Shown in pieces: positions 33,507 through 46,440 of a stretch of DNA of 64,000 bases. Position numbers and translations under genes: made by a program. How positions within the stretch are numbered: the stretch's first letter is position 1; every line of letters starts with the position of its first letter. The notes below the pieces were generated by a model. That model did not search any database and was not told the DNA's origin. It saw only the letters and a program-made list of their open reading frames with translations. The DNA is taken from NCBI RefSeq assembly GCF_010093535.1, contig NW_022985165.1:1149582-1213581 (forward strand), in the 5' to 3' direction. Origin of the DNA: Lindgomyces ingoldianus (taxonomy: Eukaryota; Ascomycota; Dothideomycetes; Pleosporales; Lindgomycetaceae).

Positions 33507-36500
33507 GTACCCCCTCTCTTATTAGAAAGAGAATTCTTTACATTAGTAGTTCTAGCATTAGGTTATTTTTATTAGAGTACAGGTTTAGTTTAGATAAGTA
33601 TTAAGCGTAAAATTAGGTTACTATAGAGTTCTTTTATAAGGCTTTTATAGGTTCTTATAACAGTTTGTTGTATCTAGTTTATTTTATAAAGTATTTATAG
33701 ATACATTTCTTTTTATTAAACTAGATCTATTTAACATCTTTTATAACATATTCTAGTTTATTATTTATAATAATAGGTTTAAGTAGCAGGTTTAGCTATC
33801 TAAGTAGATAGTAAGATTTAAAGGCTACTTAGCGCAGCAATAATATGTAGAACACAGGGTGTATCTTTATGCTGTTAGGTAGGATTAATTAGTAAGCATG
33901 CAATAAAACTTTATAAGCTACTATAAAGAGGCTAAAGTTTGTTTAATTAAGTTTCTTTAATTATTAGTTTATTTAAATATTTCTAGTGTCTAGCTAGACC
34001 TTCTTGCTAGCTGCATACACAGGGGCAGAGGTTTAGAATTAGTTTACATACTCTTGTTAAAAAGCTTAAGCCTATGTAAGCTTTTTATAAACATATTTAG
34101 ATATATTTTAAATTTTATTAATAAGTCTATTTACATCTATTACTTATATAGATTAATAAGTTAGTTAGAGGGTATTTAAAAGTAGTTTAAATTTTATTTA
34201 GAGGTAGTATTTATAGTTTACTAAGAATAAAGATACTTATGTTAATTTAAATATTATGTTATTAACTTTAAATTATGCTATAGCTAACTATTTTACCTAG
34301 TTATCTTACTAGTAGTTTATGTACACTTATAAAACTTATTTTATTACAGTGTTTATATTCTTAGTTTAGCTGTTAGTCTTTAGGTAAAAAGCTATAAATA
34401 AATAAAGAATAATTTAAAGCTATTTATAAAGTTTATCTTAAAAAGCTAAGACAAACTATGTACCTCTGTCTAATATAATTATGTTAGGCAGGCTATAGTA
34501 AACTTATACATATTAGTAGAATAACTAGGCTATATTAGAGGCAGTTATAAAGGAACATAGTATTAAGTGTTAATACTTAGTTAAGTAATTAACAACTACT
34601 ATAATATTTATATACCCTTTAGATAAAAGTAAGTTTATAATAAAATTAATTAATATGTCTTTCTAAGCTTATTTAGAGATTAGGAGTAGTTTAAGTAGGC
34701 TATTATACTTTTCTTAAAAGGCCTTTACTTTACAGCAAGTATAGCAACATAATACATATTAGCGTACTATATAGAACATGCGGGGCTAGTAGTACTCTCT
34801 CTGTAGTAGGTTAAGAGTCTTTCCTTTGCCTAGGTGTTCTCTAATAAGCAAGTTATGTATAATTTAAAGTAGTCTAATTTTTAGTTTGTTAAAATTAAAG
34901 ATTATAAGTTAGTTATAGTAATATAGCTTACTATTTTAGTTTTTATAGTTAGCTAGTGTTACCTTCTTTAACTAACTAGCGCTGTTTTAAAGTAAGTCTA
35001 AAGTTTCTTAAATAAATTTATTATTTAAATACTTATTAGTAATAATTTAATTAATTATCTAATTTATTTTATTTAAGTTAAGGTCTAAAAATAGCTTAAG
35101 TTAAAGTAAAGTTTAGTGTTAAGCTTTTTACACTTTTTTTTAAGTAAAGACATTTTAAGATTACCTTATAAAGGCATCTAGTTTCCCTTTATTTTAACTA
35201 GAATAATAAGTAATCTTAAAATTAAAATAAGATAAGTATTTAAACTAATAAGCTTATTAGTAGCTAAGTTATTTTATAGTTACAAAGTACTATAAGTTTT
35301 TATAGTTAAATAGAACTTATATTAGATGCGCTACACCTTCTAGTTTAGGTTGCTATTATTTAAAGTAGTGTACTATAGTAAGTAATTCTTTATTATAGAT
35401 TTTATAATTACCTTTTACAAAACTTATTTTTTTTAAAAAGTATATAATAGGCTTAATAGTTCTATCTAGCTTAGTCTAGAAGAAAACTTCTACTACTACA
35501 TAGTCTAAGGCATTAGCTTCTATAAGTATTAGTAGTTTAAAGTTAAAGTAGTAAAGTATTAAAGCTTTAGTAAAGGCTTTCTTTAGCTAGTTAAAAAACT
35601 ATTAGTAATTTAAGTTAAAGTTAAATTAAATCCTTTTTTTAGTAAGTATAATTATAAGGCTTACTTACTATAAAAAGTTATTAATAAATTATTAGTTAAA
35701 GTTAGTAAATTTTATAAAAGCTTAAACATTTTTTATGTTTTTTAGGTATTACTAATCTAGTATAGTCTAAACCTTAACAGAGTTTATTTAGATGCTATTT
35801 ATAAAAATTACATATTCTAAATATATAACCTTTAATTAGTAGAACTTACATTTGTCTATGTTAAGTTATAAACCTGCTTCTTCTATAGCCTTTAGCACTA
35901 GGCGTACATGCTGTTTATACTTTAAAAGGCTATTACTATAGATTAGAATATTATTAATATACATAGTATAGAACACATCTAGGTAGGGTTAGAGTAAGTT
36001 ATTTATAAAATGTTAAAAAGTACTAGGCGCGTTAGCTAAGCTAAAGGGCATTACTAAGTACTTAAATAGTTTATATTAGGTCTAAAACACTATTAGCTAC
36101 TTATTACCCTTTACTATTTTTAGCTTATTAAAGGCAGTAATAATATCTAACTTTATAAAATACTTTACTTTACTTAGTTAGCTTAGAGTTTCCTATAAAA
36201 AAAAAATTAAGTATTAGTTTTTAATAGTAACAGCATTTAGTTTTTAGTAGTTAACATAGAATTAAAGCCTACTTTTAAGTTTTTTTATAAATAGTATAAG
36301 TAACACTACTAGTAAAAAGCTAGCTTAAATAAACTTTTTTTTTAGGTTTTTATTAAGGTATTTTTAGAGCACTTTTAATTTATTTAGTAACATCTTATAT
36401 AGTAGCTTATAACTAAGTTGTTTACTAAGCTTAAAGGTTATTTAGTAATTATATAAATGTTATATTAAAAGCTTATTAAACTTGTCTTAAAAAAACATGT

Positions 36501-38533
36501 AATAGGTTATAGTAGTTTTAAAAGACTATTATTTTTAAGTTAGTGTGTTTTTAAAGAGCTAAAGCTTAGTCTATATTAGAAATTATAACTACATAGATTT
36601 TATAATCTAGTTATTAAGCTAGAGTTATAAATAGGGCAGGTTCTATATAGTAAATGTCTATCTACTATTTAAGTCCTAGTTTATGTTTAAATTAAGTAAG
36701 TAAAAATTTTTTAAAAGCTTTTTTTTCTTTAAGTTTAAGTAGTTATTAAATTATTTTATCTAGCTTATTTTAGTAAAAGGCCTAGCTTATTAGCCTTACT
36801 TAAGTAGTTTTTTTCTAAGTTATTAAAAAGTAAGTCTAAAAACCTTCTATATTAAGTGCTACTTAGGTGTTATTTAAGTGTAAGCATAAGCATATGTTTT
36901 AGCATTAAAAAAAGTTAAAGTTTAGAACTTACTTTTAGTAATTAAAGGCAACCTTATGCTAATACAGCTATAGTTATTCTAGAATTAAGTTATAATGTCT
37001 TATGTTTATTATATAAAGCTTAATCTGCTCTTTATAGTGTTAGTAGGTAATTATAATAGTTATAGTATAAAAAATAAAACTTTTTTTAAGTTATTTTTTT
37101 ATTAAATTTAGTTAAGTAAATTATTTAGGTAAGTAGTATTAATTAAAAATTTAGTTTATATGCTAGTTCTTTATTAATGTAACTTATGCTATTTACTTTT
37201 AAGTTAATAAGAGCTTATATTAAAGCTAATATAGTTTCTTATTATAAATATATAAAAATATTAACTTAGTACTTTTAGTTATTAGTAGAGGACTTAGCCT
37301 ATAAGTTAGTAAAGATCTAGTGTTAAATTAGTCCTAAAGGGCAACTTAGCTTTAAAACAAGCCTTTTTGCAGGCTCCTACTGCTATAGCTGCAGCTATGT
37401 TAAGAGTAGTAAAGAAGATTAAAGCTTAAATATAAGTTAAAGCTCTTATAAAAATAAAATTAAAATAGTAAGAATTTTTAATAAGTACTAGCAGCGCTAC
37501 TTACATAGACTTAAAAAAGAGGAATAAAGTAGTTTTAGAAAATATAACTATACTTACTACACTTAAAGTATTAACTTTTTTTTTTGTAATTTTTATACTT
37601 TTTAGAACTAACTAAAGCATAATTTAAATTAATTTTTATTATGTTAAAGTTCTTATTTGTAACTACGCTAGTTTAGAGGTGTATTAAGGCTTATATAGAG
37701 AGAAACCTTATGTTATTATTATAAGTAGTAATTAAGTTTATATACATGTTAAGGTTATTTAGAAGGGGTTCTCCTACTATAGCGCGTTGTAGTTTAGTTA
37801 AGAGGGAGTTATATAAAGCTATAATTAAACCTATCTTATTTAGGCCTATATTAAATGCAAGTTAGTAAAACTTAGTAAAGTGTAAAGTAAAGCTTTTTTT
37901 TTTTATTATAAAGTATTTAGGTAACTTAGAGCTGTTAACTTTTTATTTAAGTCTTTATAAGTTACTTATAGAAACACTATAAGTTAATTTAAGTTAATAA
38001 TATCTTTATCTATTAGTAAGTTAATTAAGGCTGTTATGTTATAGTTAAGTTAAGAGTAAGCATATAGTAACTAAAAGTGTTTAAAGAAGAATTAGTCTAT
38101 GTTTCTTTTAAGTTTATATTAAAGCTTACATAGAAAGGAAAGTAGGTCTTTTTATTTTTTATTAAACAGCAGGGGATTAGGGAGTTAGTTAGATTTTATT
38201 ACTAAGTTAGAAAGGTTACAGGTTATAAGTAGTATTAGGCAAAAAAAAGTTAAGCTATCTTTAGACTTTTAGGTAAGCTTTAAAGCTAGTAAGTTCTTAG
38301 TTTCTACTACTATAACAAAAGTTAAGGTAGAAATAGACTACTTAATAACATAAAGCTATTTTTTAAAGTTCTTTTAAAAAGCTTTAAAGCTTATAACATA
38401 GCAGCTTTTTTATAAAGTAAGCGCTTTTTAGAAGGCTTTTTAGCTTACTTTAATAGCTTAAAGTTATATAAGTACTAAGCTTATTAGATTAAATTTAGAG
38501 GCTATTCTTAGCTAAAGTTTTAATATAATGTAA

Positions 38534-38851
38534 TATTATAATTATGCACAAGTAAGGTTATAGAGCTTTATAGAGGTCTAGTTTAATTACTATATAAAGT
38601 ATTATAGTAGGTATAAAATGTTATGTAAGAAATAAAAAAGTTTAGAAGAAAATTAGTAATTAAATACTTAGCTTAAAAGTCTAAGCACTTTAAGTATAAA
38701 TTAAGCCTATTCTAGGTTTAGTTAGTGTTAAAGCAGTTTATGCTTAAGTTTATGTCTATGTTGTGTTGTGTTTATGTTAGACGTGCACTAATAATACTCT
38801 AGTACGCGTCTAATACAGTTATGTCTGGGATCTGGGGAGGATACCGTGACA
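38534..38851 (-). repeat. Gypsy-C copy 2, 5' LTR
   Basis: 318 bp, beginning TATTATAATT (the original TG is RIP-changed to TA) and ending ACCGTGACA. The right, outer end is almost unmutated. Confidence 0.9.
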
Positions 38852-39006
38852 CTTTCTTTAGCAAATTCGGCTAGTTGATGTTAGGGAGAGGATAGTCAGT
38901 CAGGAAGCGGATATAGAAGAGATTAAAGCAAGAATGGAAGCCCTGGAAGCATACTAAGGTTGCGCAATTGGGAACCAGCTTAAAGCATGTCCAAGCTGAG
39001 GGGGTG

Positions 39007-39317
39007 TGTCAAATTTGCGCACCTACTGTCAAGACAGGAGGAACGCTTGACGAAAGCTGCTACATAGTACGAGCAATAAGCTTGAACAGTATGTTGCTGC
39101 AAATTGCAGCATTTTGCAGCATTTTGCAAGCTAGTCGCGCATAGGGCAAGTGCGCGAGGGACTTAGATCAGCAAAACAAAAAGCTGAGCAACACAAGTAG
39201 AGCAGAAAAAGGATTAATAAAAAAAGACAATTAATACAATTAATTAATCATCCCATACATCATATCCAAACCCATCATTCATCTCAGGAAGCCTAGAAAC
39301 AGTGCTTCAATCTAACA
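39007..39317 (+). repeat. Copia 3' LTR of the truncated copy
   Basis: 311 bp, beginning TGTCAAATTT after the purine tract GCTGAGGGGGTG and ending ATCTAACA. It carries only about three units of the TGCTGCAA-type decamer, against ten in the LTR at 54449-54819. Confidence 0.85.
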
Positions 39318-40210
39318 ATGCAAACATACTTTTTTTATTAGATAATGCATCTTTCTATACATTTATCTAAAAGCTAAAGCTATTTTTTATCTAGCTTATT
39401 ATATAATTTGTCTAAGATAGACTTAAGCGCTGTCTATTTAATATTATTTAAGCTGTAAAGTATAGCTAATTAAGTTATTATAGTCTACGTATTAGCTATA
39501 ACACGCAGGCTTCTCTTTTAGTTAGTGTCCTTACTATTATGTTTTTTCTGCTGTAAACATTAGGTTTTTTTTTAGTTAGTGTGTGTTTGTCTATAAAGCC
39601 TTTATAAATATCTATTTTTTCTAACTATGCCCTATTAGTGTGTTTCTGCTGCCTATTACTGTCTTTATACTATAGCCTGTTTTAATCCCTTATAATGTTT
39701 AAAAATACGCCTGTATAAACTATGTTATTTAAGTAGGTTCTTTTACATAATAACCTTATTATTAGACAACTGCGTAGAGTGCTTAAAAAAAGGAAGTTAC
39801 TATAACACTTTTATTTCTAACATAGTGTAGGATTAGTTAGAGTAAGAGCATAAAAGGCTTCTATAAGAGCTAAAAGTACCTTAAAAAAAAGAGATGCGTA
39901 AAAAAAAAAATTTTTTTAAAAAAGTAAAAAAAGTTTTTTACACAGCTTTAGCCTTTTATTACTTATTAAAAGTAAGTGTAAAAGTAGTTAGACCTTTTAG
40001 CAGATTAAAAAGTAAAGTATCTAGCAAAAACCCTTTTAACTTTAAATAAGCCTAAAGCGCTTAAGGCAGAGGCTGTAGACCTTCTACATTATAGCTAGCT
40101 AATGCTACTATAGTTTTAACTAATGCTAATATTTTTTAGTTTAAAAAGCTATTTCTAGAGTAGTTTTATTTAAAAGAGACTCTAAGTACTTATAGAGAAT
40201 TAAAGGGGTG
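39318..40210. other. AT-rich RIP-mutated spacer, unidentified
   Basis: Heavily TpA-enriched sequence with homopolymer A and T runs around 39890-39945. No terminal repeats, LTR or conserved protein block was recognised on either strand. Confidence 0.4.
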
Positions 40211-40341
40211 TTTAATAGGCTTTTGATAAGTTTCCAGTCTGATAGGTTATCTTGTGGCTCTCATTGAGAGGATAACGGACGGCTATAGAAAATGCATGCG
40301 CAATGGAAGGCTCCCAAAAGAAATTATCAAGGGGGTGGAAT

Positions 40342-40506
40342 TATCGTACGTGATGCTGCACTAGTCACTCGTTAGGACCAGCTCCTTTTTCTTGGTATAT
40401 AGTTAGCCCGGAGCTCTCTCTCGCTCCTGAAACTAAACCCTACACTATCTTTCAATACACTTAGTTTGGCTCTCACTAAGTTAAGAATCTCGCTTCTTCT
40501 CTACCA
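40342..40506 (+). repeat. TATA-containing dispersed repeat, copy 1
   Basis: It shares with 43311-43497 and 47279-47460 an order of landmarks: TCG(C/T)ACGTG, TATATAGT(C/T)AGC, GGAGCTCTCTCTCGCTCC, CAATACACT, GTTTGG then TCTCACTAAGTT, and CTTCTTCTCTACC. This copy has lost its TG start to TA. It looks like a solo LTR or mobile promoter, but no target duplication was found. Confidence 0.65.
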
Positions 40507-40743
40507 CCTGCCTTTGCAAGAGAAATCTTGGACTATTCGCTCACCCAAGCAAAAGAAGGGGGGCGGGAATAAAGAGGAAGGAAATTCTTAGCCTCGATTT
40601 CAACCTTGCAGCTAGGCCTAGGAGATGAGCGGAAAGAGGCTGTCAAGAATTTTGCCCGTTCTACCGTATGCCTCGACATCGTAATGATATCCGAATCAAA
40701 GGCACTGAAACCTCAAGGAGAGCTCCAATAAAGCAGATTGGTT

Positions 40744-40986
40744 TTAGACACAGCCCTCGGATCGTAATTGCTTTGAAAAATAGAGGCATGCATTAATGAG
40801 ATAAACTGGGATAGTCATCTCTAGCAGTGTCGTAGTGATCTCGGAAGTGGCCAATATATCACCTTCACTATCCAAGTCATGCAAGGCATCCATCCGATTC
40901 GAGAGTGTTTGAGCAAATTTAATTTCCCTTTGCTTCATTGATGCCACGCGCACACTCGTGCCGTATCCTCCGAACGCGTGCCTCAT
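40744..40986 (-). CDS. Small ORF of doubtful status, 80 aa
   Basis: A minus-strand frame starting at an ATG, of mixed composition, with a plausible globular sequence (KFAQTLSNRMDALHDLDSEG, later TTTLLEMTIPVYLINACLYF). No domain is recognised. It could be an exon of a decayed gene or chance. Confidence 0.25.
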   Translation of the reverse strand: MRHAFGGYGTSVRVASMKQREIKFAQTLSNRMDALHDLDSEGDILATSEITTTLLEMTIPVYLINACLYFSKQLRSEGCV

Positions 40987-41405
40987 CTTCCCACCTCCTC
41001 CGCTCCACCTCTACCTCCAGCGGTTTTGAAAACCCGCTACCCCATAACCACACTACGCCCAAGGTTAACAATTCCAGTATTCTCACACATCGTGAGGATG
41101 CTGATACCGAGACAAACAACCTGCGTGGGCTACAAATACAGTCCAAACTTTCACCTTAACCATTTCCCTACAGGAGGTATCATTGCCACTACCTCCGCCG
41201 ACGACTTTGGTCCCAAGGTCGGACACTCCGCCGCACCCCACACCACAGCATAGTCCACCTCAATGCCACTACCGTGCCCCCACCTCAGAGCTTTACCTCC
41301 ACCCACTCAAAATGTCCTCCGAACTCACCACCAACACCACCGCCCTTCTTACTGATACTGTGAACAACTGCCGCACCCGCTTCCTGCATACTTCTCGCCA
41401 AGCCA

Positions 41406-41972
41406 TAACACAGAGGTCCAAAAGAAAAATACGCAAAAGCCTCGCACTTTGTGTACAACATCAACCGGCTCTGGGGCATCGGAGTTCTGTTAAACATCCA
41501 CAGTACTGTGTGCGATCGGGATGAGCAGGATTTGCAGGAGTTAGCCAATTCGGTGAGTGGGAATGTTCAACTTTGGTGGGGAGGAGACGAGGATGGGGCC
41601 AGGGTTGAACTATATGCGAATAAGAATACAGATGAGATGCCGTAGGGTAAAGAAAGCTGGGGTGGTTTTGGAGCAGCTGCTAGGGATTGCGGAGAAATAT
41701 CGCTTTGATCAGCGCTTTATGCAATACGCGACAAGGTCGATCTGGCTGCAACGATCGAAAACCAGGTGGACAAACATGAGGGCGTTGTGCATGTGCGGCG
41801 AGAGCATCTGAGATTCTGTCAAAGGCATTTGGAAGGGCGCGGTGAGGGTAGCCCCAGCTCCAGTCCTAGCCCCAGCCCGGTAGTTCCTGAGAGGCAAGGA
41901 AATGGTAGACCAAGGGAGGCAACTGGACGGCATGATGAAACTGAGGGTACAACTGCACAACTTGACAACTAG
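41406..41972 (+). pseudogene. Hypothetical protein remnant with in-frame stops
   Basis: One frame reads KEKYAKASHFVYNINRLWGI through ELANSVSGNVQLWWGGDEDG, a TAG at 41643-41645, a TGA near 41706, then DKVDLAATIENQVDKHEGVV and a Ser/Pro-rich and charged tail ending TTAQLDN before TAG. The composition is that of host coding DNA and the frame is kept on both sides of the stops, so this looks like a recently broken gene. A TAA also interrupts it upstream at about 41407. No known family. Confidence 0.45.
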
Positions 41973-42063
41973 GATACTCTAAACTAGAAAGAGAAGCATA
42001 GGGACACGACCGGACGGCTTAATGGGGTTGAGGATGCAACCGAGCAACCTGGCAGAGTCCAAG

Positions 42064-42426
42064 ATGTCTCAAACCGCGCAGTTTGATCGAGATGGCGTCA
42101 AGAGTGTTCCAAAGAAACGAGGAGGTCGACCGAAGAAGACAACAACAACCATAACCATAACCACAACCACAATCAAACAGCTTGACGGAGTCTAGAAGAA
42201 ACAAGGTCGCCTCAAGAAAGCAACGGTACAACACGATTGGGCTGAGTTTATGGATGGCGATACCGCTACGACAGCGACATCTACAAACCGTCGAAAACTC
42301 GAATGCGTTATCATCATCCAACCTAGTGCTTCGGGGAATGCCGGGCCAAGGAACACCACCACCAACGGCGATTGCCACACAGCGCAGGAGGCGCCCAGTC
42401 TTCGATCCAGAGTTAAAAGGAAATGA
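42064..42426 (+). pseudogene. AT-hook-like protein, broken by one TAG
   Basis: The frame from ATG 42064 to TGA 42424-42426 spans 120 codons with a single TAG at codon 44 (42193-42195). Residues 16-25 read PKKRGGRPKK, an AT-hook core (GRP flanked by basic residues) expected to bind the minor groove of AT-rich DNA. A second basic GR motif, KKQGRLKK, follows the stop. A Thr/Ile low-complexity run lies between. The stop may be a CAG to TAG RIP change. It could be the 3' part of the broken gene at 41406-41972, in another frame. Confidence 0.4.
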
Positions 42427-43310
42427 AGAAGTTCTGTGCGAGCATGTTTCTAGTCCCAGTACCTGTAGACTAATATTACGAATCTGATTAGCTAGAGATA
42501 GGACGGCAGACACTAGACCACAAGTCCAGGAGGAATACCGGCGGGAGGTTTAGAAGCCGTGGCATCGGTGTTGTTCGAAGCTAAGCGAGAATACCGTCTA
42601 TCGGTATGGGAATTGTCCAGCTTTCCCCTACATATGGACGACGACAAGACACAACCGTTAGTTCTCCTTTGTCTTCATTTACACCCTTGTCTTTACCATT
42701 GTTATTTAGGCTGTTCCAAGGCTTCTTGGCTTAGGCTGGGGCGTCGCGTCCGCTAGACTTGGCATGGGATGAAGCATGCCTTTGTGATGTCTCTAACATA
42801 GGTGTAGGTGTGGAAGTGAAGTTCTTCCAGGTTATCCAATGCCTTATCTCCACGGTGGCATCTCTCGCGTCGAGCTGGTGGCTGGGCGCGAGATGTGTTG
42901 CCGCATCACGTTGCGTATTTGGAGGGCGAATATGGGGTGGGTACGGAAGCAGGATAACTCGGCTGGGCGAGGAAACTGGGCGACAAGGTCGAGGCTATTA
43001 CATTGTTGGTATTTAGGAAGGTGCGATTCGTACACGAAGGCGCCAGCTAAGTATGCGAGAGAAGGTGTAAGGTTGTGGGTTTGCAGGTATTGTGCGTTCG
43101 TGTAGGCTAGTGATGGCAACCCCCAAGAGCACTGTGTTCTCTTTCGTCGGTAAAGGGTCTCTTTGCGTGGGAGATGTTTGTTGGTGAGCGCTTCTGGTTG
43201 TCTGTGGGTGCTCGGGCCGACCAACGGGCAGTATCCCAAGCCTTCCCCAAGAGGTGTCGCAGCCCCATTACTGCACAAATTCGGAGGATGGAGCTCAAGG
43301 AGGCAAAGGC
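42427..43310. other. Island sequence without supported gene
   Basis: Normal base composition. A minus-strand frame at 42844-43278 (144 codons) overlaps several plus-strand frames of similar length and shows no domain or start context that favours it. No transposon signature was seen. Confidence 0.4.
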
Positions 43311-43497
43311 TGTCGCACGTGATGCCGTCCCCAGCTCTGCACTAGCCGGCCACTAGGACTAGCTCCTGCTTCGTACATATATAGTCAGCTCGGAGCTCTC
43401 TCTCGCTCCTCAGACTAGACAGACCAGACCTTATCAGATCTTTTCAATACGCTCAGTTTGGTTCTCACTAAGTTGACGAATTCACTTCTTCTCTACC
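43311..43497 (+). repeat. TATA-containing dispersed repeat, copy 2
   Basis: The best preserved copy: TGTCGCACGTGATG at the left, ACATATATAGTCAGCTCGGA in the middle and CTTCTTCTCTACC at the right. It is about 187 bp. The outer limits are judged from where similarity to the other copies stops. Confidence 0.65.
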
Positions 43498-43899
43498 CCT
43501 TGTCTGACTGTGCGAGAAAGGTTGATACCCAAGCAGCGCGAAGAAACCAGTGGGTCATATGGAGGTCAAGTATTGTTGACTCTTGGGTGTAGGACGGGAA
43601 CTGGGCATGCTGGAGGAGGCGCGGAGGCGCAGAGTCGTAGATTTGCTGGCTGGTTGTTCCCAACCTTGTACATGACAAGACTCCTCGTTGAGGCAGGAGA
43701 AGAGTTAACCGCAGCGGTTTTTGAGACTCAGTGCTCATCTCCGACTTGAGATGAAGGCTAAAGGAGGGTGGTATGACGGATTGCATCAGCGCTTCCAACC
43801 GTACGTAATACGATTCGACTCGACCAAATCCGGGACGTTACGTCTGACTATCTTAGTACGTTTCTACTATACAATTAACATAAGGACCACTTACAAGTC
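43498..43899. other. Spacer between repeat copy 2 and the hAT element
   Basis: Normal composition to about 43850, then AT-rich. Short frames on both strands (43493-43798 minus and 43510-43749 plus) overlap one another and have no recognisable content. Confidence 0.35.
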
Positions 43900-46440
43900 T
43901 TAACTGTAATAATTAAGAATCCTTATACAGCTTAACAACTTAGCAGAAGTTACAACATAACACTAGAATAAATATAATCTAAGAGAGCTAAGAGCTTAGA
44001 GTAAATTGCTCTCTAACAGAGCTAGTTTTTCTATAATTAAAGAGCCTTAATTATCTCTCTAGAGAGGCAGTTCCTGTTAAAGTAGCAAGTCCTTCTCCTA
44101 CTAGAGAAGGCTCTCTCGCAGTTGCAGAATGTACATAGGATAGAGAGGAAATTAAGGGCAATTTTAAAAAGTGTAGGGTAGAAGAAACATTCTACTTTTG
44201 TCTACTATGTAAAAGGATCTGCAAACAAGGGGCTGTTATCCTTAGCTATAGCAAAGTTTTTCTAATAAAAGTTATAATACTGCTGCAACTCTAAGGTTTT
44301 CTGCTACCTTTTATATAAGTAATTGCTAGTAAGGAGAGAGATGTTTATAGAGAGAGTCTTCTTAAATCTATTATTATAATAGTTGCTACTAGGTAACTTA
44401 CAACACTAGGGCAGCTAAGGAGGGTTATCTTTATTAACCTTAGCCTTAGCCTCTGCATTAACATACTGCTAGAAAATAGCTTTTATTAAAACTTTAGCCT
44501 TTTTATGCTATAATAAGTGCTTTTTTTAATAATTCTTAAACTAAATAAGACAAAGTTAAGAGTTAAGTATAGTTATAATGTAGTAATAAGATATAAGAGG
44601 TTCTAGAATAAACTTACCCTAGTATAACATTAACTTCTTAATGCTATATAATATGCTGTTCTTAAAGTAGGAGCTTTTATCTTTATGCTTTACCTTCTCC
44701 TGCACCTTATAAAGTTTGTTGTATAAGTGCTAGAGATTAATAATTATTATCTAAAAAACCTGTACTTACTGTTACCTTTAATTTTCTTAGTTATAAAGTA
44801 AAAAACTTTAAGAAACTTATAAAAGCAGTTTACTTTTTTTTACTTATCTTTAGTTATTACCTTAGTAAGAGCAGAGATGCTAGGCGTAGTAGAGTTATTA
44901 TTATTAGTGCCTCTTTACTTTTAGATAAATGTTATAATAGTTGTTTTAAGCTTGTAACAGCGTAATAGCATAAGATATACTAAATGCTAGCAGACACTGC
45001 TATTTTATATAAGAGAAAAAGTTTTAAAGCTTTAAAAAAAGTTGTTAGTGTTAATAGTAGCCTAATATATTATAAAGGCCTTCTAGTGTTTATGTGATGC
45101 TAACACTGCGTTTATAAAATTATAAAGCTTGCCTATAACTTTATACTAGTAGTATATATTAAACTAATCCTAGGGAGCAGCTTAGGCTAGCTTAGTCTTA
45201 AAAGCACTAAGCCTTTTACTATATATTACTGCCTTAATAACTAGCTAGATTATATAACTACTACAGCGTATACAGTGCTTAAAGGTGAGCAGCATGTTAA
45301 TGTGCCTAGTAAGGTTAGTAATAGTTTCTTTATTATTATTTAATGCGTTGTTAGCAACTAAATAATAAAATTTTAATGTAATTTTAAAGTTATAAATAAT
45401 AGCAGTAATCTTATGCGCTTAATTTGCCTTTGTATAGTTGCTATAAAGGTTTTAAAAGCTAATAAGTAGGTTTTAGTGCTAGTAGTTGCTATCTGTTTTT
45501 ACATAGTTAATTATTATAAGGTTTTTAAGCTGCTAAGGCGCTAGTGCTAGGGAATTACTAACTTACTAATAAAATAAGCTACTACCCTAAAAAAGAAAAG
45601 GTAGTTTAGTAAAGTCTATATATTAACGCTTAATGCAACTTTTAACTAGGCTATTCTTAGTACTGTTTAAATCTCCTGCTTTTACTCTACAACTCTAGAA
45701 TTTACATATAAAGAATATATAGTAGGTAATAATAAAAGGGTGCAGAGAAGGTTAGCGCAGTTTTAAAAAATAATGCCCTAAAGTTTAGCTAATAAGGCTT
45801 TAGTAAAAGAAATATTATAAAAGATTACCTAGTTAACAACTGCCTTCTATAAAGACTCCTCCTACTAGACAGTGTAAGTAATAATATGCCCCCCTCTAGC
45901 AACCTTATAAGTAATGTTAAAGGGATTAGCTAGAAGCTATAGCCTATTAGGTAAGAAACTTTTATTAGCATTAACTTAGTGCTCTTTTCTAAGATAGCTA
46001 ACAATATAGTTATAGCTGTTAACCTTCTTTACCCTAGCCTAGAGGCTCTGTGTGTGGCATCTCTTGCACAACTAAAGCCTTAAAAGAACGCCTTTATTAT
46101 CCTTATACACTAAATCTGCCCCATGCTGCTATATAGAGGAAACAGGATAATTCCTGTAAAGCTAGCTCTTATGTTTAACGCAGTAACTAAGCCTTTTTAG
46201 TAAAAGCTTTTTATTTATTAGCTAGAGGTTATCCTACTTAATAGAGAAGTTTACACTATTATTAAGATAATTATTAGCTAGGAACTCTTTTATAGATTTA
46301 ACTACTAGCGTCCTATTATAAGAGCTAACAGATAGAGAGGATAATAAGGCCTTTAAGTAAGCAAGATAATAAGAACTAGCGTAATAAGCTACCTTAGCTT
46401 GTTAGGAGGAGCTAGCTTAGGAGGAGCTAGCTTAGGATGA
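43900..46440 (-). mobile_element. hAT-type DNA transposon, RIP-inactivated
   Basis: The minus strand, from high to low coordinates, first shows a BED-type zinc finger region at about 46150-45990 (QHGADLVYKDNKG, CKRC, then SYLRKEH). It then shows hAT transposase core blocks at about 45330-44800: IRCSSYIIQLVIKAVIYSK in place of the family's LRCxGHIINLV, then KLYNFINAVLASHKHRK, and FYKFLKVFYFITKK in place of FLKPFxxxT. Many stops break it. Terminal repeats and the 8-bp duplication were not found, so the ends are only where AT-rich sequence begins and stops. A 15-bp unit TTAGGAGGAGCTAGC is tandemly repeated at 46402-46431. Confidence 0.75.

Larger units (their letters stand above)
33189..38851 (-). 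mobile_element. Gypsy-C copy 2: complete, nested in Copia
   Basis: 5663 bp with 318-bp LTRs (33189-33506 and 38534-38851) and a CTTTC target duplication (33184-33188 and 38852-38856). It is collinear with copy 1 at 12713-18374. The minus strand carries the same reverse transcriptase region at about 35920-36090. RIP damage is heavy internally, and a few C/G positions kept here are lost in copy 1 and the reverse. Confidence 0.93.
32437..39317 (+). mobile_element. Copia element, 5'-truncated, split by Gypsy-C
   Basis: Two segments, 32437-33188 and 38852-39317, join across a CTTTC duplication to give the 3' end of the same Copia family as 54449-59951. The first encodes the end of pol and the second ends with an LTR at 39007-39317. 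Everything upstream of late pol is missing, replaced at 32436 by a Fot1-type element. Confidence 0.87.

Noticed and set aside
42019..42513. Minus-strand frame of 164 codons
   Set aside because: It lies antisense to the AT-hook frame, is rich in Cys, Leu and Ser with no family resemblance, and seems a shadow.
42844..43278. Minus-strand frame of 144 codons
   Set aside because: No domain, no start context, and several plus-strand frames of similar length overlap it.
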